A stretch of 64,000 bases of DNA from Agathobacter sp. (GCA_017409825.1 JAFQRZ010000024.1:248001-312000), one strand, 5' to 3'; shown: positions 44,429 to 54,659, counted from the first letter of the stretch. The notes: a model not told the origin generated them from the sequence alone. Numbers and translations are program-made.

Positions 44429-45713
44429 AATAGATAGTTTTTTCTAAGACTTCAAAATAATTCTCAAACGTCTTTCTCGTACACTCTGGATTTTGAATCA
44501 CAATACCATCCACCAATGTACCTACGAGAGAGAATGCCATCGCTACACGATGATCCTCAAAGGTCTCTACTTCACAGGCAGTCGGTGTGCCTGGCAGGAT
44601 AAACACATTGTCCTTCTGTTCAATCGCTGCAATTCCCATTTTCGCCAAATTCTTCACAATTGCATCAATGCGGTCACATTCCTGGTAACGGATATGCCCG
44701 ATATTCATCATACAAACCTTTGAATTCGCAAATGGTGCGATAGCTGCAAGCGTAAGTGCCTGATCTGAAAAGCTGGATAAATCAAAGGAACCTCCTAAGA
44801 ATTTATCCTTTGGAGGAAGCATAAGTACACCATCCTCTTCCTCTTCTATCTTACATCCCATACGAATCAACACCTTCAGGAACTTGATATCTCCCTGTAA
44901 ACAATCCATATGTACATTCTTTACTTTTACTTTTACACGAAGTAATGGACTAAGTGCATAGAAATAACAAGCTGCGGATACATCTGGCTCAATGACATAT
45001 TCACGTGCCTCATATCCACTCTCATTTTTTCTACGATATGCACCAGTAATGGTACGTTCAACACCAACGCCAAATTGCTGCATCATACGCATCGTCATGC
45101 TGACATACGCCATTCCATGATTACCACTCATTTTAATCATAAAATTCTGTGGTAAGAGAACGGAACTAATCAAAAGCGCACTAAGGAATTGGCTGCTTTT
45201 CTCTACGTCAATCGTAACCTTGCTCTTTTTGCATTCAAAATTACCAATGGTAAATGGGAAACAATATTCCTCTTCTTCATAAGAAATCTCAGCACCCATC
45301 TCCTCCAAAGCAACCAAAAGCTCTTTCATCGGACGTTTTTTCATCTGTTCCGAACAAGTCATGCGATATCTACCCTTAGACAAGCCTAAAAAGGCCGTCA
45401 AAAAACGAGCCGCTGTCCCAGCACTTCCTACATAAACTTCCGCTTCTTCATTTGGAATTTCACCACCAAAGCCTTCAATGGTAACGGTTGCCTCATCTTC
45501 ATCGATATGAATTGGGAATCCCAAGTCATATAACGCCTGCATAAAGTGACGAGAATCATCACTAAAAAGAACACCATGAAGTACACTCGTACCTTCTGAC
45601 AAAGCCGCAATTAACAAAGCTCTGTTTGTAATACTCTTGGAACCCGGAACAAAGGTTTCGATATCATGTGGTTGTTCAACTTTTTTTACTTGATATATGT
45701 CGTTACTACTCAT
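44427..45713 (-). CDS. aroA: 3-phosphoshikimate 1-carboxyvinyltransferase (EPSP synthase)
   Basis: A 428-residue enzyme making EPSP in the shikimate pathway. PGSKSITNRALLIAALSEGTS, VGSAGTAARFLTAFL and SDQALTLAAIAPFA are its signatures, with QECDRIDAIVKNLAKMG near the C-terminus. The ATG at 45713 (GGTGG just upstream) is preferred; a GTG at 45719 also gives a close variant. It lies 12 bp after the PilZ gene in the pheS-pheT-queA-PilZ-aroA run. Confidence 0.94.
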   Translation of the reverse strand: MSSNDIYQVKKVEQPHDIETFVPGSKSITNRALLIAALSEGTSVLHGVLFSDDSRHFMQALYDLGFPIHIDEDEATVTIEGFGGEIPNEEAEVYVGSAGTAARFLTAFLGLSKGRYRMTCSEQMKKRPMKELLVALEEMGAEISYEEEEYCFPFTIGNFECKKSKVTIDVEKSSQFLSALLISSVLLPQNFMIKMSGNHGMAYVSMTMRMMQQFGVGVERTITGAYRRKNESGYEAREYVIEPDVSAACYFYALSPLLRVKVKVKNVHMDCLQGDIKFLKVLIRMGCKIEEEEDGVLMLPPKDKFLGGSFDLSSFSDQALTLAAIAPFANSKVCMMNIGHIRYQECDRIDAIVKNLAKMGIAAIEQKDNVFILPGTPTACEVETFEDHRVAMAFSLVGTLVDGIVIQNPECTRKTFENYFEVLEKTIY

Positions 45714-45725
45714 TTCCACCTAACA

Positions 45726-46085
45726 CTATCTACTCATATTTTCGTTATATTCATAAAAGATTTGATAAATATCAATCTTAAGTGCATCTGATTCAATCAT
45801 TCCGATAAATTTTGCACCATAATGATAGCCTTCTTCTGTTTCTTCACGACGAACAATTTCAATAACTGCTTCAATCGTTTCTTTTGTCCAAATTTGAAGC
45901 TTCGTATTGTAATAGCTTCCTAAATCCAATGGTGCCTTTGCTACAAAACCAATACCACTCTTTGACAAATCGGTAATGTCTACATGAACCAATTTCAATG
46001 TAGTAACGCCTTGATGATCATCAATACGTTCTAATTCAACGGTTACGTCTAAATCCAAACGTCTACTATTTCTTTTCTCATCCAT
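45726..46085 (-). CDS. PilZ-domain c-di-GMP receptor-like protein
   Basis: A 119-residue single-domain protein with the PilZ motifs R-x3-R (residues 5-9, in KRNSRR) and D-L-S-K-S-G-I-G near residue 39, the D/N-x-S-x2-G signature. These residues bind cyclic di-GMP in known PilZ proteins, so this is a probable small c-di-GMP effector. It lies 3 bp after queA and before aroA, unrelated functionally. The output partner is not visible. Confidence 0.85.
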   Translation of the reverse strand: MDEKRNSRRLDLDVTVELERIDDHQGVTTLKLVHVDITDLSKSGIGFVAKAPLDLGSYYNTKLQIWTKETIEAVIEIVRREETEEGYHYGAKFIGMIESDALKIDIYQIFYEYNENMSR

Positions 46086-46088
46086 AGC

Positions 46089-47138
46089 TTATTCTCCTTT
46101 TATGTCTGCTATAAACATAGCATCCCCAAAACTAAAGAATCGATATCGTTCCTCTACCGCCTTTGCATAAGCTGCTAATACATGTTCTCTTCCAGCCAAC
46201 GCAGAAACTAACATCACAAGTGTAGATTCTGGCAAATGGAAATTTGTAATCAAGGCATCAATCACCTTGAATTGATATCCCGGATAGATAAATATCTCTG
46301 TCCACCCACTACAAGCCTTTAACATTCCATTTTCATCCGCAGCGGATTCTAAGGTTCGAGTACTTGTCGTACCAACTGAGATAACACGTTTTCCTTCTGC
46401 TTTTGCTTTATTAATCTTATCTGCTTCCGATTGTTCAATATTGTAAAACTCGGAATGCATATGGTGATTCAGCAGATTATCCTCTTTTACAGGACGGAAG
46501 GTACCTAGACCCACATGAAGAGTTACTTCTGCAATTTCAACACCTTTTGCTTTCACCTTTTCCAAAAGTTCTGGAGTAAAATGAAGACCTGCTGTAGGAG
46601 CTGCCGCTGAACCATCATGCTTTGCATAAACAGTCTGATAACGATTCTTATCCTGCAACTGGTGTGTAATATAAGGTGGAAGAGGCATTTGTCCCAACTG
46701 GTCCAAAATCTCTTCAAAAATGCCATCGTAATGGAATTGGATCAATCGATTCCCTTCTTCTACTATATCAATAACTTCACCAACTAGCAAGCCATTTCCA
46801 AAACTAATCTTCGTTCCAGGCCTAGCTTTTTTTCCCGGTTTTACCAAAGTTTCCCATACATCATTTTCCTTACGTTTGAGAAGAAGCACCTCAATGGATG
46901 CTCCTGTCCCCTCACGTTCTCCCATCAAACGAGCAGGAATTACCTTGGTATTATTAATAACAAGACAATCCCCCTCTTGAAGATAATCTAAGATATCACA
47001 AAATGTATGGTGTTCCACGTCGCCTGTGTTTTTATCCAACACAAGCAGACGCGAACTGGAACGATCCTCTAACGGATCCTGTGCAATTAATTCTTCTGGC
47101 AAATCAAAATAAAAATCAGATTTTAATAATTGTTCCAT
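46089..47138 (-). CDS. queA: S-adenosylmethionine:tRNA ribosyltransferase-isomerase QueA
   Basis: A 349-residue enzyme making epoxyqueuosine in t[30 protein letters not shown] at the N-terminus, [12 protein letters not shown] and [36 protein letters not shown] are diagnostic. Two bases separate it from pheT, so it is co-transcribed. Confidence 0.97.
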   Translation of the reverse strand: MEQLLKSDFYFDLPEELIAQDPLEDRSSSRLLVLDKNTGDVEHHTFCDILDYLQEGDCLVINNTKVIPARLMGEREGTGASIEVLLLKRKENDVWETLVKPGKKARPGTKISFGNGLLVGEVIDIVEEGNRLIQFHYDGIFEEILDQLGQMPLPPYITHQLQDKNRYQTVYAKHDGSAAAPTAGLHFTPELLEKVKAKGVEIAEVTLHVGLGTFRPVKEDNLLNHHMHSEFYNIEQSEADKINKAKAEGKRVISVGTTSTRTLESAADENGMLKACSGWTEIFIYPGYQFKVIDALITNFHLPESTLVMLVSALAGREHVLAAYAKAVEERYRFFSFGDAMFIADIKGE

Positions 47139-47140
47139 AA

Positions 47141-49561
47141 TTAACTTCTTAATTCTGCTCCTAAATTCTTACCAAGCTGTTTCAAAATCTTCTTTACAAA
47201 TCCATCTACAGATTCTGGTCCGAATGCTTCATCCTTAGGAGTGAACAGAACTGTAAATGCCATACTCTTCTTATCTTCTCCAATCTGAGCACCTTCGTAA
47301 ATATCGAATAATTTGATGCTTGTAATATATTTGCAAGCTTCCTTCATTGTTTTTTCAATTTCACCACAAGAAACGTTCTTATCTACTACAATAGCAAGGT
47401 CACGCTGTTCTTCTGGGAATTTTGGCAATGGAGTAAACATTGCTTTTTTACCATAATACTTCGTTAATGCTTCTAAATCGATTTCCATCAAGTACATTGG
47501 TACACGCATATCACATTCATCCATGATTTCATAGCTGAGTGTTCCAAGATAACCGATTTCTTCACCATTACAACTAATACTTGCAGTCTGGAATGGATGC
47601 AAGAATGTTTTAGTCGCTGGCGCATATTCAAACTCTACATGTAAAGTCTTTGCTACTGTTTCTGCAATTCCCTTTAATGTAAAGAAGCTTTCTTTTTCGC
47701 CAAATACAGATACACAAAGTGTCTGGCGTTCTTCTGGATATTCCACAAGTGGAAGCTCTTTTGCAATAAATTTCTTAGCAACCTCGTAAAGTCTTCCTTC
47801 TAAGTTTGCCTTCTTCTGGTTACGTTCTACTGCATGAATCATAGAAGCCGCAAGTGTAGTTCTCATAATAGAGATTTCTTCGCTCAGCGGATTCATGATA
47901 CGAATTGCATGACGTTCTGGGGCATCTTCTGGCAAACGTAACAAATCAAGGTCTGAAGGTGAGAAGAATGAATAATGAATACATTCATGTGCACCTGTCG
48001 CACAAAGTGCTTTTTTCAATCTCATCTCGGTCTTCTGTTCTACTGTTTCTCCACCAGATGTAACAGTTGCAGAAGCTAAGAAGGTTGGTGTGATATGTTC
48101 GTATCCATACATACGGATGACTTCTTCTGCCACATCCTGATAGCCTTCCATATCTTCACGATATGCAGGAACCTGAATCGTTAATGTATCTCCATCCACC
48201 TTTGGTTCAAAACAAAGGTTTGTCATAATACGAATGATATCTTCGGTTGGAACAGTGATACCAAGTACTGCATTTACTTTCTGAATGCTTACAGACATTT
48301 CACGTGGTTCTACACTATTTCCTGTGTTTACATCTACATGTAATTTACCTACTTTACCGCAACCTAATTCTTCGATTAAGTGGCAGGCACGTTTTAAAGC
48401 CATAACAGTTGCATATTCATCAACACCCTTCGCATAACGAGCACTTGAGTCAGAGGATTTACCTACAGCTCTTGAAGTACGACGAATGTTGTCACGAGCA
48501 AATTTAGCAGATTCAAATAATACTGTTGTTGTACTATCTTTGATTTCTGAGTTTAAACCACCCATAACACCTGCTAAAGCAACTGGTTTTACACCATCAC
48601 AAATCAGCATATTTTCTGTTGTAAGTGTAAGTTCATCTTCATCTAATGTAATGATTTTTTCGCCTTCTGCTGCACGACGAACATTGATTGCATCACCTTC
48701 TAATGTGGTGTAATCAAATGCGTGCATTGGCTGTCCAAGTTCTTTTAAGATATAGTTTGTAATATCTACTACGTTAGAAATTGCACCGATACCTACAAGG
48801 TTTAATCTACGTTTCATCCAAAGTGGAGATTCTTCGATTTTTACATCATGAATATAGTGTGCGCTATATCTGTGGCAAAGTTCTGGACAATCTACCGTTA
48901 CTTTAAAATTGTCGATAGTTACATCATCTTCTGTATAGTCCAAAGCTGGCGCTTTAAATGGTTTCTCAAGAACTGCAGCGATTTCTCTAGCGATACCTAC
49001 AATACTCTGGCAATCTGGACGGTTTGCAGTAATACCGATGTCAAAAATCCAGTCATCCAAACCAAGAATTGGTTTTACATCTGCACCTACTGGTGTATCT
49101 TCTGGGAATACCAAAAGTCCATTGTATTCTGCACCTGGATACATATTTTCATTTACACCAAGTTCTACACCGGAACAAAGCATACCATGTGATTCTACGC
49201 CACGAAGTTTGCCCTTACCAATTGTCATAACGCCTTCTACTGTCTTATGGTCTTTTGCTGTCGCATAAACTGTTGCGCCAACCAAAGCTGCTGGGTATTT
49301 TCCACCTGCCTTTACATTGTCCGCACCACAGCAAATCTGGAAGGTGCCGTGTTCGCCACAATCTACCTGACATACGTGAAGATGTGTATCTGGAATAGGT
49401 TCACATTCTAATACGTGACCTACTACTACCTTACTAATATCTTTTCCTACTTCATATAATTCTTCCACCTCAAAACCACAAGAAAATAATTTTTCTTCCA
49501 ATTCCTGTGGAGTGATGTCGATATCTACATAATCTTTTAACCAACTTAATGGTGCTATCAT
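47141..49561 (-). CDS. pheT: Phenylalanyl-tRNA synthetase beta subunit
   Basis: An 806-residue subunit with the N-terminal tRNA-binding (EMAP) domain ([25 protein letters not shown]), B3/B4 editing region, B5 and the catalytic-like core, and C-terminal anticodon-binding FDX domain ([27 protein letters not shown]). It pairs with PheS as an alpha2beta2 enzyme. It follows pheS by 16 bp. Confidence 0.97.
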   Translation of the reverse strand: MIAPLSWLKDYVDIDITPQELEEKLFSCGFEVEELYEVGKDISKVVVGHVLECEPIPDTHLHVCQVDCGEHGTFQICCGADNVKAGGKYPAALVGATVYATAKDHKTVEGVMTIGKGKLRGVESHGMLCSGVELGVNENMYPGAEYNGLLVFPEDTPVGADVKPILGLDDWIFDIGITANRPDCQSIVGIAREIAAVLEKPFKAPALDYTEDDVTIDNFKVTVDCPELCHRYSAHYIHDVKIEESPLWMKRRLNLVGIGAISNVVDITNYILKELGQPMHAFDYTTLEGDAINVRRAAEGEKIITLDEDELTLTTENMLICDGVKPVALAGVMGGLNSEIKDSTTTVLFESAKFARDNIRRTSRAVGKSSDSSARYAKGVDEYATVMALKRACHLIEELGCGKVGKLHVDVNTGNSVEPREMSVSIQKVNAVLGITVPTEDIIRIMTNLCFEPKVDGDTLTIQVPAYREDMEGYQDVAEEVIRMYGYEHITPTFLASATVTSGGETVEQKTEMRLKKALCATGAHECIHYSFFSPSDLDLLRLPEDAPERHAIRIMNPLSEEISIMRTTLAASMIHAVERNQKKANLEGRLYEVAKKFIAKELPLVEYPEERQTLCVSVFGEKESFFTLKGIAETVAKTLHVEFEYAPATKTFLHPFQTASISCNGEEIGYLGTLSYEIMDECDMRVPMYLMEIDLEALTKYYGKKAMFTPLPKFPEEQRDLAIVVDKNVSCGEIEKTMKEACKYITSIKLFDIYEGAQIGEDKKSMAFTVLFTPKDEAFGPESVDGFVKKILKQLGKNLGAELRS

Positions 49562-49577
49562 ATCTATTTACCTCCGA

Positions 49578-50606
49578 TTATTTGTCATTTAACTGTCCTA
49601 ATACTTTTACGTCTGATTCAAATAACATCTTGATATTGTTGATACCATATTTGAGCATAGCTGTACGTTCAATACCGATACCAAATGCAAGACCGCTGTA
49701 TTCGTTCGGATCAACACCACAGTTTTCTAATACGTGATTGTTTACGATACCAGCACCAAGGATTTCTATCCAGCCTGTACCTTTACAAAGCTTACAGCCT
49801 TTACCACCACATTCGAAACAGCTACAGTCTACTTCTACAGATGGTTCTGTAAATGGGAAGTAAGAAGGACGAAGACGTGTCTTAGTACCTTCTCCGTAAA
49901 TCTTTTCTACGAATTTATCTAACATACCCTGCAAGTCACAAAGGGTAATGCCTTTGTCAACTACAAGACCTTCCATCTGTGAGAACATTGGTGAATGTGT
50001 CGCATCATCATCGGAACGGAATACCTTACCTGGAGATAAAATCTTGATAGGTGGCTGTTTCTTTTCCATTACGTGAATCTGTCCAGCAGATGTCTGTGTT
50101 CTAAGCAAGAACTCTGGAGATAAATAGAATGTATCCTGCATATCTCTCGCTGGATGATCCTGTGGAGTATTTAATGCTGTAAAGTTGTAATAGTCTGTTT
50201 CGATTTCTGGGCCTTCGAAAATTTCGAATCCCATACCTGCGAAAATGTCGATAATTTCATTACGAACCAATGTGATTGGATGCAAATTACCTTCTGTTGT
50301 TTCAACCGCAGGTAATGTAATATCGATTTTCTCAGCTTCATAACGAGCCTGTAATTCTTTGGCTTTCATCTTTTCATCAAGACCGCCTAAGAATTCCAAT
50401 GCCCAAGCCTTCAGTTCGTTTACGCCTTTACCATAAGCTGCTTTTTCTTCGTTAGGGATGTTTTTCATCTCTTTCATCAAAAGACCGATTTTACCAGTCT
50501 TTCCATCCAAGAATAATTTCTTGAATTCATACACTTCTTTGGAAGAACTAAGTCCTTCTGCTCCTGCAATAATTTCCTGCTTAATTGCTTCTAAATTTGC
50601 GTTCAT
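49578..50606 (-). CDS. pheS: Phenylalanyl-tRNA synthetase alpha subunit
   Basis: A 342-residue catalytic subunit with coiled-coil N-terminus, motif 2 region and [42 protein letters not shown] and the motif 3 stretch [18 protein letters not shown]. The ATG at 50606 follows AAAGGAGC; the open frame to 50756 is the T-box leader and not coding. The operon is controlled by the T-box. Confidence 0.97.
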   Translation of the reverse strand: MNANLEAIKQEIIAGAEGLSSSKEVYEFKKLFLDGKTGKIGLLMKEMKNIPNEEKAAYGKGVNELKAWALEFLGGLDEKMKAKELQARYEAEKIDITLPAVETTEGNLHPITLVRNEIIDIFAGMGFEIFEGPEIETDYYNFTALNTPQDHPARDMQDTFYLSPEFLLRTQTSAGQIHVMEKKQPPIKILSPGKVFRSDDDATHSPMFSQMEGLVVDKGITLCDLQGMLDKFVEKIYGEGTKTRLRPSYFPFTEPSVEVDCSCFECGGKGCKLCKGTGWIEILGAGIVNNHVLENCGVDPNEYSGLAFGIGIERTAMLKYGINNIKMLFESDVKVLGQLNDK

Positions 50607-50671
50607 TGCATGTGCTCCTTTTCTATAAATATTTTCGTTTGGTTTTTGTTTGGCATAAGAATTTTCGCAAT

Positions 50672-50968
50672 AAAAAAAGTCCTTATATGCACAAACATAT
50701 AGGGACGAATATAATCCGCGATACCACCCTGATTCCCGCCTTCTGTATTCTGCCAAAATAACATCCTACAAAACACGAACTCTCATTGACTGCGTAACGT
50801 GCAGTGACTCGTCTTGAACTACCGTCATAACGACTTCATCCAAGCAGCTCCTGTGGGAAATTCGAATCATAATTAGTGCTTAAAGGAACTTTCAGCCGGT
50901 GATTCCTTCTCTCTGAAAGATAATTACAATCTACTGGACACATTCATAGCCTTTGTCTTTTCAAAATC
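50672..50968 (-). ncRNA. T-box riboswitch (phenylalanine tRNA-responsive)
   Basis: The minus strand has the T-box consensus AGGGTGGTATCGCGG (50715-50729), AGAGAG in stem I (near 50909-50914) and a terminator GTCC..TATATG/CATATA..GGAC with a T-run at 50672-50679. A TTC phenylalanine codon in GAATTTCCC (50857-50859) is the likely specifier. Uncharged tRNA-Phe would stabilise the antiterminator and turn on pheST. Confidence 0.93.
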
Positions 50969-50975
50969 TTTTTCC

Positions 50976-51004
50976 ATTCTAACATTGAACATTAGTTATG
51001 TCAA
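50976..51004 (-). promoter_or_regulatory. SigA promoter of the pheS T-box leader
   Basis: TTGACA (50999-51004), 17 bp, TAGAAT (50976-50981) on the minus strand, placing the start near 50968, just before the T-box. Confidence 0.75.
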
Positions 51005-51028
51005 ATTAAATATTATTCTTTTATGTTC

Positions 51029-51424
51029 TTAATTATCTAAAAGCCATTCTCCTAATTTAAATTTCGCACCGTCATAGACCTTAAATGCATTTTCTTCATC
51101 TACATACTTTAATTCAGAAGATTTTCTCGCTTGAAATACCAAAGTATCCCCTTTCACCTTAAATACATATATTTCCTTACCGTCATCTGTAGTCATGGTT
51201 AAAATATCGCCTTCTACAACATATGTTCCAAGTGTTAGGTTACTGCTCATATAATCATACAAAAACCAAATTTGTTCATCCGTAATCGAGACACATGGTG
51301 GTGGTATTGTTGGGTCTATTTCCATATAGTAATCACCAAGCTCTACTTCCGCATCTTTTTGTATCATACCACTAAATAAGATTATAACACATAAAATACA
51401 TGCAAAACCAATTATTCTTTTCAA
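51029..51424 (-). CDS. Small secreted protein with N-terminal signal
   Basis: A 131-residue protein with a signal peptide-like hydrophobic start (residues 4-20; no lipobox Cys at the right place, though a Cys is at 9 and 12) and an outside beta-rich domain with DGKEIYVFKVKGDTLVFQ and a short acidic linker. It resembles small beta-barrel extracellular proteins seen next to regulators. No named domain is recognised. It sits next to the XRE gene divergently. Confidence 0.65.
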   Translation of the reverse strand: MKRIIGFACILCVIILFSGMIQKDAEVELGDYYMEIDPTIPPPCVSITDEQIWFLYDYMSSNLTLGTYVVEGDILTMTTDDGKEIYVFKVKGDTLVFQARKSSELKYVDEENAFKVYDGAKFKLGEWLLDN

Positions 51425-51614
51425 TTTTTCACCTCTGTGTCAATCGCATCATAAATTTCCTACATAAATATTTCCTATAATAATTTTATAGAATACAAAC
51501 TTGACTAATTAATCTATCTATTTTGAAACATACCAATTAAATAGGTTATTGTCAACAAAAAATCTATAATTTCTTCACCATCTAGTTTTTGTCATAAGAC
51601 CTCAAAGTATTCCA

Positions 51615-51631
51615 CGCAACAAATTGTTGCG
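51615..51631. promoter_or_regulatory. Upstream palindrome of the XRE gene
   Basis: CGCAACAA, A, TTGTTGCG: perfect 8-bp arms. It lies 21 bp upstream of the -35 of the XRE promoter, suggesting a regulator site. Confidence 0.45.
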
Positions 51632-51651
51632 GCAATGCAATGCATTTTTAT

Positions 51652-51680
51652 TTGTGTAAACTTACACTCTTTGCTATGCT
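51652..51680 (+). promoter_or_regulatory. XRE promoter overlapped by an inverted-repeat operator
   Basis: TTGTGT (51652-51657), 17 bp, TATGCT (51675-51680). GTGTAA-AC-TTACAC (51654-51667) overlaps the -35 and spacer, and a third GTGTAA follows at 51685-51690. Binding by the encoded XRE protein would block RNA polymerase, a classic autorepression arrangement. Confidence 0.5.
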
Positions 51681-51715
51681 TTATGTGTAAAGCAAATAGG
51701 AAAGGAAAAGTCTTT

Positions 51716-52693
51716 ATGAAACATAATTTAGGAAAAACTCTCGCACAATTAAGAAATCAAAACAATATGTCGCAAGAAGAATTAGCTCAAAAATTAAATA
51801 TTTCAAGACAAGCTATCTCTAACTGGGAACGAAACATAACACAACCCGATATATATACATTACAAAACATCTCTACTATCTTTAATGTAGAAATAAATGA
51901 TATCCTTAATGCAAAATCTTTATCACTAGAATCCAATCATGCGAAACAGAGACAAAATTTATCTGCATTTTTATATTTAATAAATGCAATCCTATCTATC
52001 GCTATATTAATATATATTTTAACAATTCATAAGACAGAAAATAGTCTCATTGGATTATGTTTTTTAATAATGATTTTTGTTATGTCGACAATTATATTTA
52101 TTACATTTGAAAGCTTATTATCCAAAAACAATTTATCTCTAATCGATTCATTTACTCGAGGAATGAGTCTAAATAAACATGCTCTTAAAAAGCTGTTACA
52201 CAATATTGAACTATTTTATTTGGCTTCATCTTTAGCACTATCCTTACTCGTATTCATGGGCATTATCTTTCATCTAGCGATACAATACCATGTTTTTTTA
52301 TTATTTATTCATATTATAAATTTTATAATCTATGTTCTTTTTATTAATTTAAAACTTAAAGAAGAAATCCAACTTAAATTTGATACCATTGAAGTCAAAA
52401 ACCAATACAAGAACCTATTCATAACCCTTATATATGCAGTAGTAATCATTACAACACCATTTGTCTTTTTCTTATGCATATCGCTTTTTGATATAAAGAA
52501 TAAAACATTTATTATACTTTTATTGATTACAACTATTATCCTAAATCTAATAGGGCTTTTCTATGAATCGTATATATGCACGAAGCATATTAAAGCCAAT
52601 CAAAAATATATATACACAAAATATACTATTATTTCGATTATAATTAGTCTTTTAAATTTGGCAGGAATGATTATAATAAGCTACCTTAGATAA
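51716..52693 (+). CDS. XRE-family regulator with integral membrane C-terminal region
   Basis: A 325-residue protein. Residues 1-65 form a Cro/C1 helix-turn-helix (GKTLAQLRNQNNMSQEELAQKLNISRQAISNWERN). The rest has about seven or eight hydrophobic helices. This HTH-plus-membrane layout is a known class of membrane-tethered XRE regulators. The ATG at 51716 follows GGAAAAG; the open frame to 51635 is the promoter. Codon use is markedly more AT- and Ile/Leu-rich than neighbours, suggesting recent transfer. Confidence 0.82.
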   Translation: MKHNLGKTLAQLRNQNNMSQEELAQKLNISRQAISNWERNITQPDIYTLQNISTIFNVEINDILNAKSLSLESNHAKQRQNLSAFLYLINAILSIAILIYILTIHKTENSLIGLCFLIMIFVMSTIIFITFESLLSKNNLSLIDSFTRGMSLNKHALKKLLHNIELFYLASSLALSLLVFMGIIFHLAIQYHVFLLFIHIINFIIYVLFINLKLKEEIQLKFDTIEVKNQYKNLFITLIYAVVIITTPFVFFLCISLFDIKNKTFIILLLITTIILNLIGLFYESYICTKHIKANQKYIYTKYTIISIIISLLNLAGMIIISYLR

Positions 52694-52703
52694 CCTTATC
52701 GCA

Positions 52704-52778
52704 GTGCTTGCACTGTGTGCGACTTTTTATGGTCTTGGTTATGTGCATGGGCAACATGATTCCAAGACGCAAAAATAA
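52704..52778 (+). pseudogene. Remnant of a small hydrophobic toxin-like peptide gene
   Basis: The frame reads VLALCATFYGLGYVHG then QHDSKTQK and a stop at 52776. It is a hydrophobic helix with a polar tail, like small type I toxins. There is no ATG: upstream it runs straight into the end of the XRE gene (stop 52691-52693), with no ribosome site before the GTG. The 5' end seems lost at the XRE junction. The downstream antisense promoter and terminators look intact. Function as a toxin is inference. Confidence 0.5.
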
Positions 52779-52817
52779 CCGCCCATCTTCCTGACAAAAC
52801 ATGAGCGGTTATTTCAA
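52773..52817 (-). ncRNA. Candidate antisense RNA (type I antitoxin-like)
   Basis: On the minus strand an extended -10 TGATATAAT (-10 at 52824-52829) would start a short RNA near 52817. The RNA forms AAATAACCGC / GCGGTTATTT (arms 52805-52814 and 52773-52782) and ends in TTTTT. It is complementary to the 3' end of the toxin-like message. No good -35 is visible. Confidence 0.45.
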
Positions 52818-52831
52818 CTAATCATTATATC

Positions 52832-52859
52832 AGGTGAACCGTCATCGGTAGCACCTTTT
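52832..52859 (+). terminator. Terminator of the toxin-like message
   Basis: AGGTG (52832-52836) pairs with CACCT (52852-52856), inner CCG with CGG, loop TCAT, followed by TTT. It ends the plus-strand XRE/toxin-like transcript. Confidence 0.6.
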
Positions 52860-52903
52860 CATATATTATAATACCATCGAATATAATTTGTGTCAATGAA
52901 TCT

Positions 52904-54568
52904 CTAGATTTTCTTCACCACCACATTCTCAAAATAATAGTCGATAATCTCCTTATATGTATACCCTTTTTCTGCCATTCCTCTGGCACCATACTGACTC
53001 ATACCAATACCGTGTCCATTTCCACCACCGCGAAGCACAATCTGTCCATCCGCATTCACAAGCACTTCAAAGCATGCACTTGGAATTCTCGTTATGTCTG
53101 TTCTTACCTGTTCATTTTGCAGAATTACTTCCTGCAAATATTTCCCAAGTGTACTTCGTATTTCTGTTTCTTTTTGTAAAACTTCAGTGGAATTTTCATA
53201 AGAGAGTTCTAGCTCTGTCACATAGCCCCCTGCATTTCGTTTCTTTACTGTAACAGCTTTCAATGCACCCTTTTCATTCTCTCGAATCGTAGAAATGTCC
53301 AACACAGCTTTCCAACGATAATAATTCGATACCGCATCATAGGAAACCTCCTGTTGCGTCATAAATCTGGAAAAATCATCGGCTTTTGTTAAATCTAATC
53401 CTTCCGAAAACTCAAAACCGGCACACGCAATATAATCCGATTCTCCATTCCCCCAAGAAGATAAATCATTAGTCACTCCTGGACTCGTGGAAAAATAATA
53501 ACAAGATATTAATTCCCCATTACAAGTAGCAACCTCTCCTAATGTCGCATCTACTGCCGCATCTGTCTCTTCCGTTCGATTTGTATTATGGTATGCCTGA
53601 AAACTGGTGGTATTATCCATATTAGCTCCATATTTTGCATAAGACTGATTATTCATATGTGCATACGCATAGGTACGTGCACAAACAGCCTGTGCCTTTA
53701 ACGCCTCTGTTCCAAAATTTTTCGGCATTTCAGAAGGAACTACATATTTTAAGTAAAGCTCCATTGGCAGCTCATTCACCAAAACGATTCCCTCTGGCTC
53801 CAAATGAAAATGCAGCTTTCCCTCAAACAAGACGCCCGCCTCATTTTCTTCTGCATCACATAGCATCATTCCGTTCGCATCTTCTAACGTATACGAAGTA
53901 ATTCCTGCATCACTCATATATTGATTTACATGGACAACCGAACCATCTGACTGCTTTTTGACATAAATCTGTGGATGAAAAATATCACTCCCATTTTTCA
54001 TCACCACTCGTATATCTGTCGGAACCACATCTTCCTGCAAAACAATGCCACATACGATTCCTTTTTCCATCACGCATTGGATACTCGAAACTCCAAGAAT
54101 CATCTGTGTCCATTCTCTTTGTTTTACTTGTCCATCCACAACCTGATAAATAGGCAAAGAAGTATTCTTTCGCTCTACACCATGTTCCTTTAATACAATC
54201 TCACCTTCTGTATAAGACTGTAACACTCCTTTTATGCTATCTGGTTTTATGGATATTTTAGAAACATGTTCTCCATCAATATGTATATCTGCAATCCCAT
54301 CATACTCCTGTGACATTTGCCCCTCTACCTCGTAGGTTTTATAATCATACAAAAATGTCAGCTTTTCTCCTTCGTTTGATATTATGTAAGCATTTTCCAA
54401 CACAATGGGTTGTCCGGTTTTTATCGATTCCTCAAAAAACCATAATCTTTGCTCTTCTCCGCTCGTATCTTTCACCATCTTCGTCAAAATTATCCCTGTA
54501 AAAATAAGACTAATTACTGTTAACAACAGGATAACCAATGTAATTTTCTTCTTAAAAATCCCTTTCAT
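52904..54568 (-). CDS. SpoIID/LytB-domain protein with long N-terminal extension
   Basis: About 554 residues with one N-terminal membrane anchor (about 6-28), a roughly 230-residue beta-rich extracytoplasmic region, then the SpoIID domain: LVNELPMELYLKYVVPSEMPKNFGTEALKAQAVCARTYAYAH with the catalytic Glu in PSEMP, and the C-terminal GHGIGMSQYGARGMAEKGYTYKEIIDYYF. SpoIID is a lytic transglycosylase that trims septal wall. B. subtilis SpoIID is about 340 residues, so this is longer and may not be the engulfment enzyme. The start at 54568 gives the anchor. Confidence 0.88.
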   Translation of the reverse strand: MKGIFKKKITLVILLLTVISLIFTGIILTKMVKDTSGEEQRLWFFEESIKTGQPIVLENAYIISNEGEKLTFLYDYKTYEVEGQMSQEYDGIADIHIDGEHVSKISIKPDSIKGVLQSYTEGEIVLKEHGVERKNTSLPIYQVVDGQVKQREWTQMILGVSSIQCVMEKGIVCGIVLQEDVVPTDIRVVMKNGSDIFHPQIYVKKQSDGSVVHVNQYMSDAGITSYTLEDANGMMLCDAEENEAGVLFEGKLHFHLEPEGIVLVNELPMELYLKYVVPSEMPKNFGTEALKAQAVCARTYAYAHMNNQSYAKYGANMDNTTSFQAYHNTNRTEETDAAVDATLGEVATCNGELISCYYFSTSPGVTNDLSSWGNGESDYIACAGFEFSEGLDLTKADDFSRFMTQQEVSYDAVSNYYRWKAVLDISTIRENEKGALKAVTVKKRNAGGYVTELELSYENSTEVLQKETEIRSTLGKYLQEVILQNEQVRTDITRIPSACFEVLVNADGQIVLRGGGNGHGIGMSQYGARGMAEKGYTYKEIIDYYFENVVVKKI

Positions 54569-54598
54569 ATCATATCTTGTTCCTTTACTTGAAATCAT

Positions 54599-54629
54599 AA
54601 AAGGAGTTGCTTATTAAGCAACTCCTTTT
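54599..54629 (-). terminator. Terminator downstream of the 6S RNA
   Basis: Arms AAAAGGAGTTGCTT (54599-54612) and AAGCAACTCCTTTT (54616-54629), minus-strand tail TTTTATG. It closes the RNA at 54660-54850. Confidence 0.8.
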
Positions 54630-54659
54630 CTTAAGTAAATATGTAATTTATCTTTTGTC

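Noticed and set aside
50607-50756. N-terminal extension of pheS
   Set aside because: It is the 3' part of the T-box leader; ATG at 50606 has its own ribosome site and gives the canonical N-terminus.
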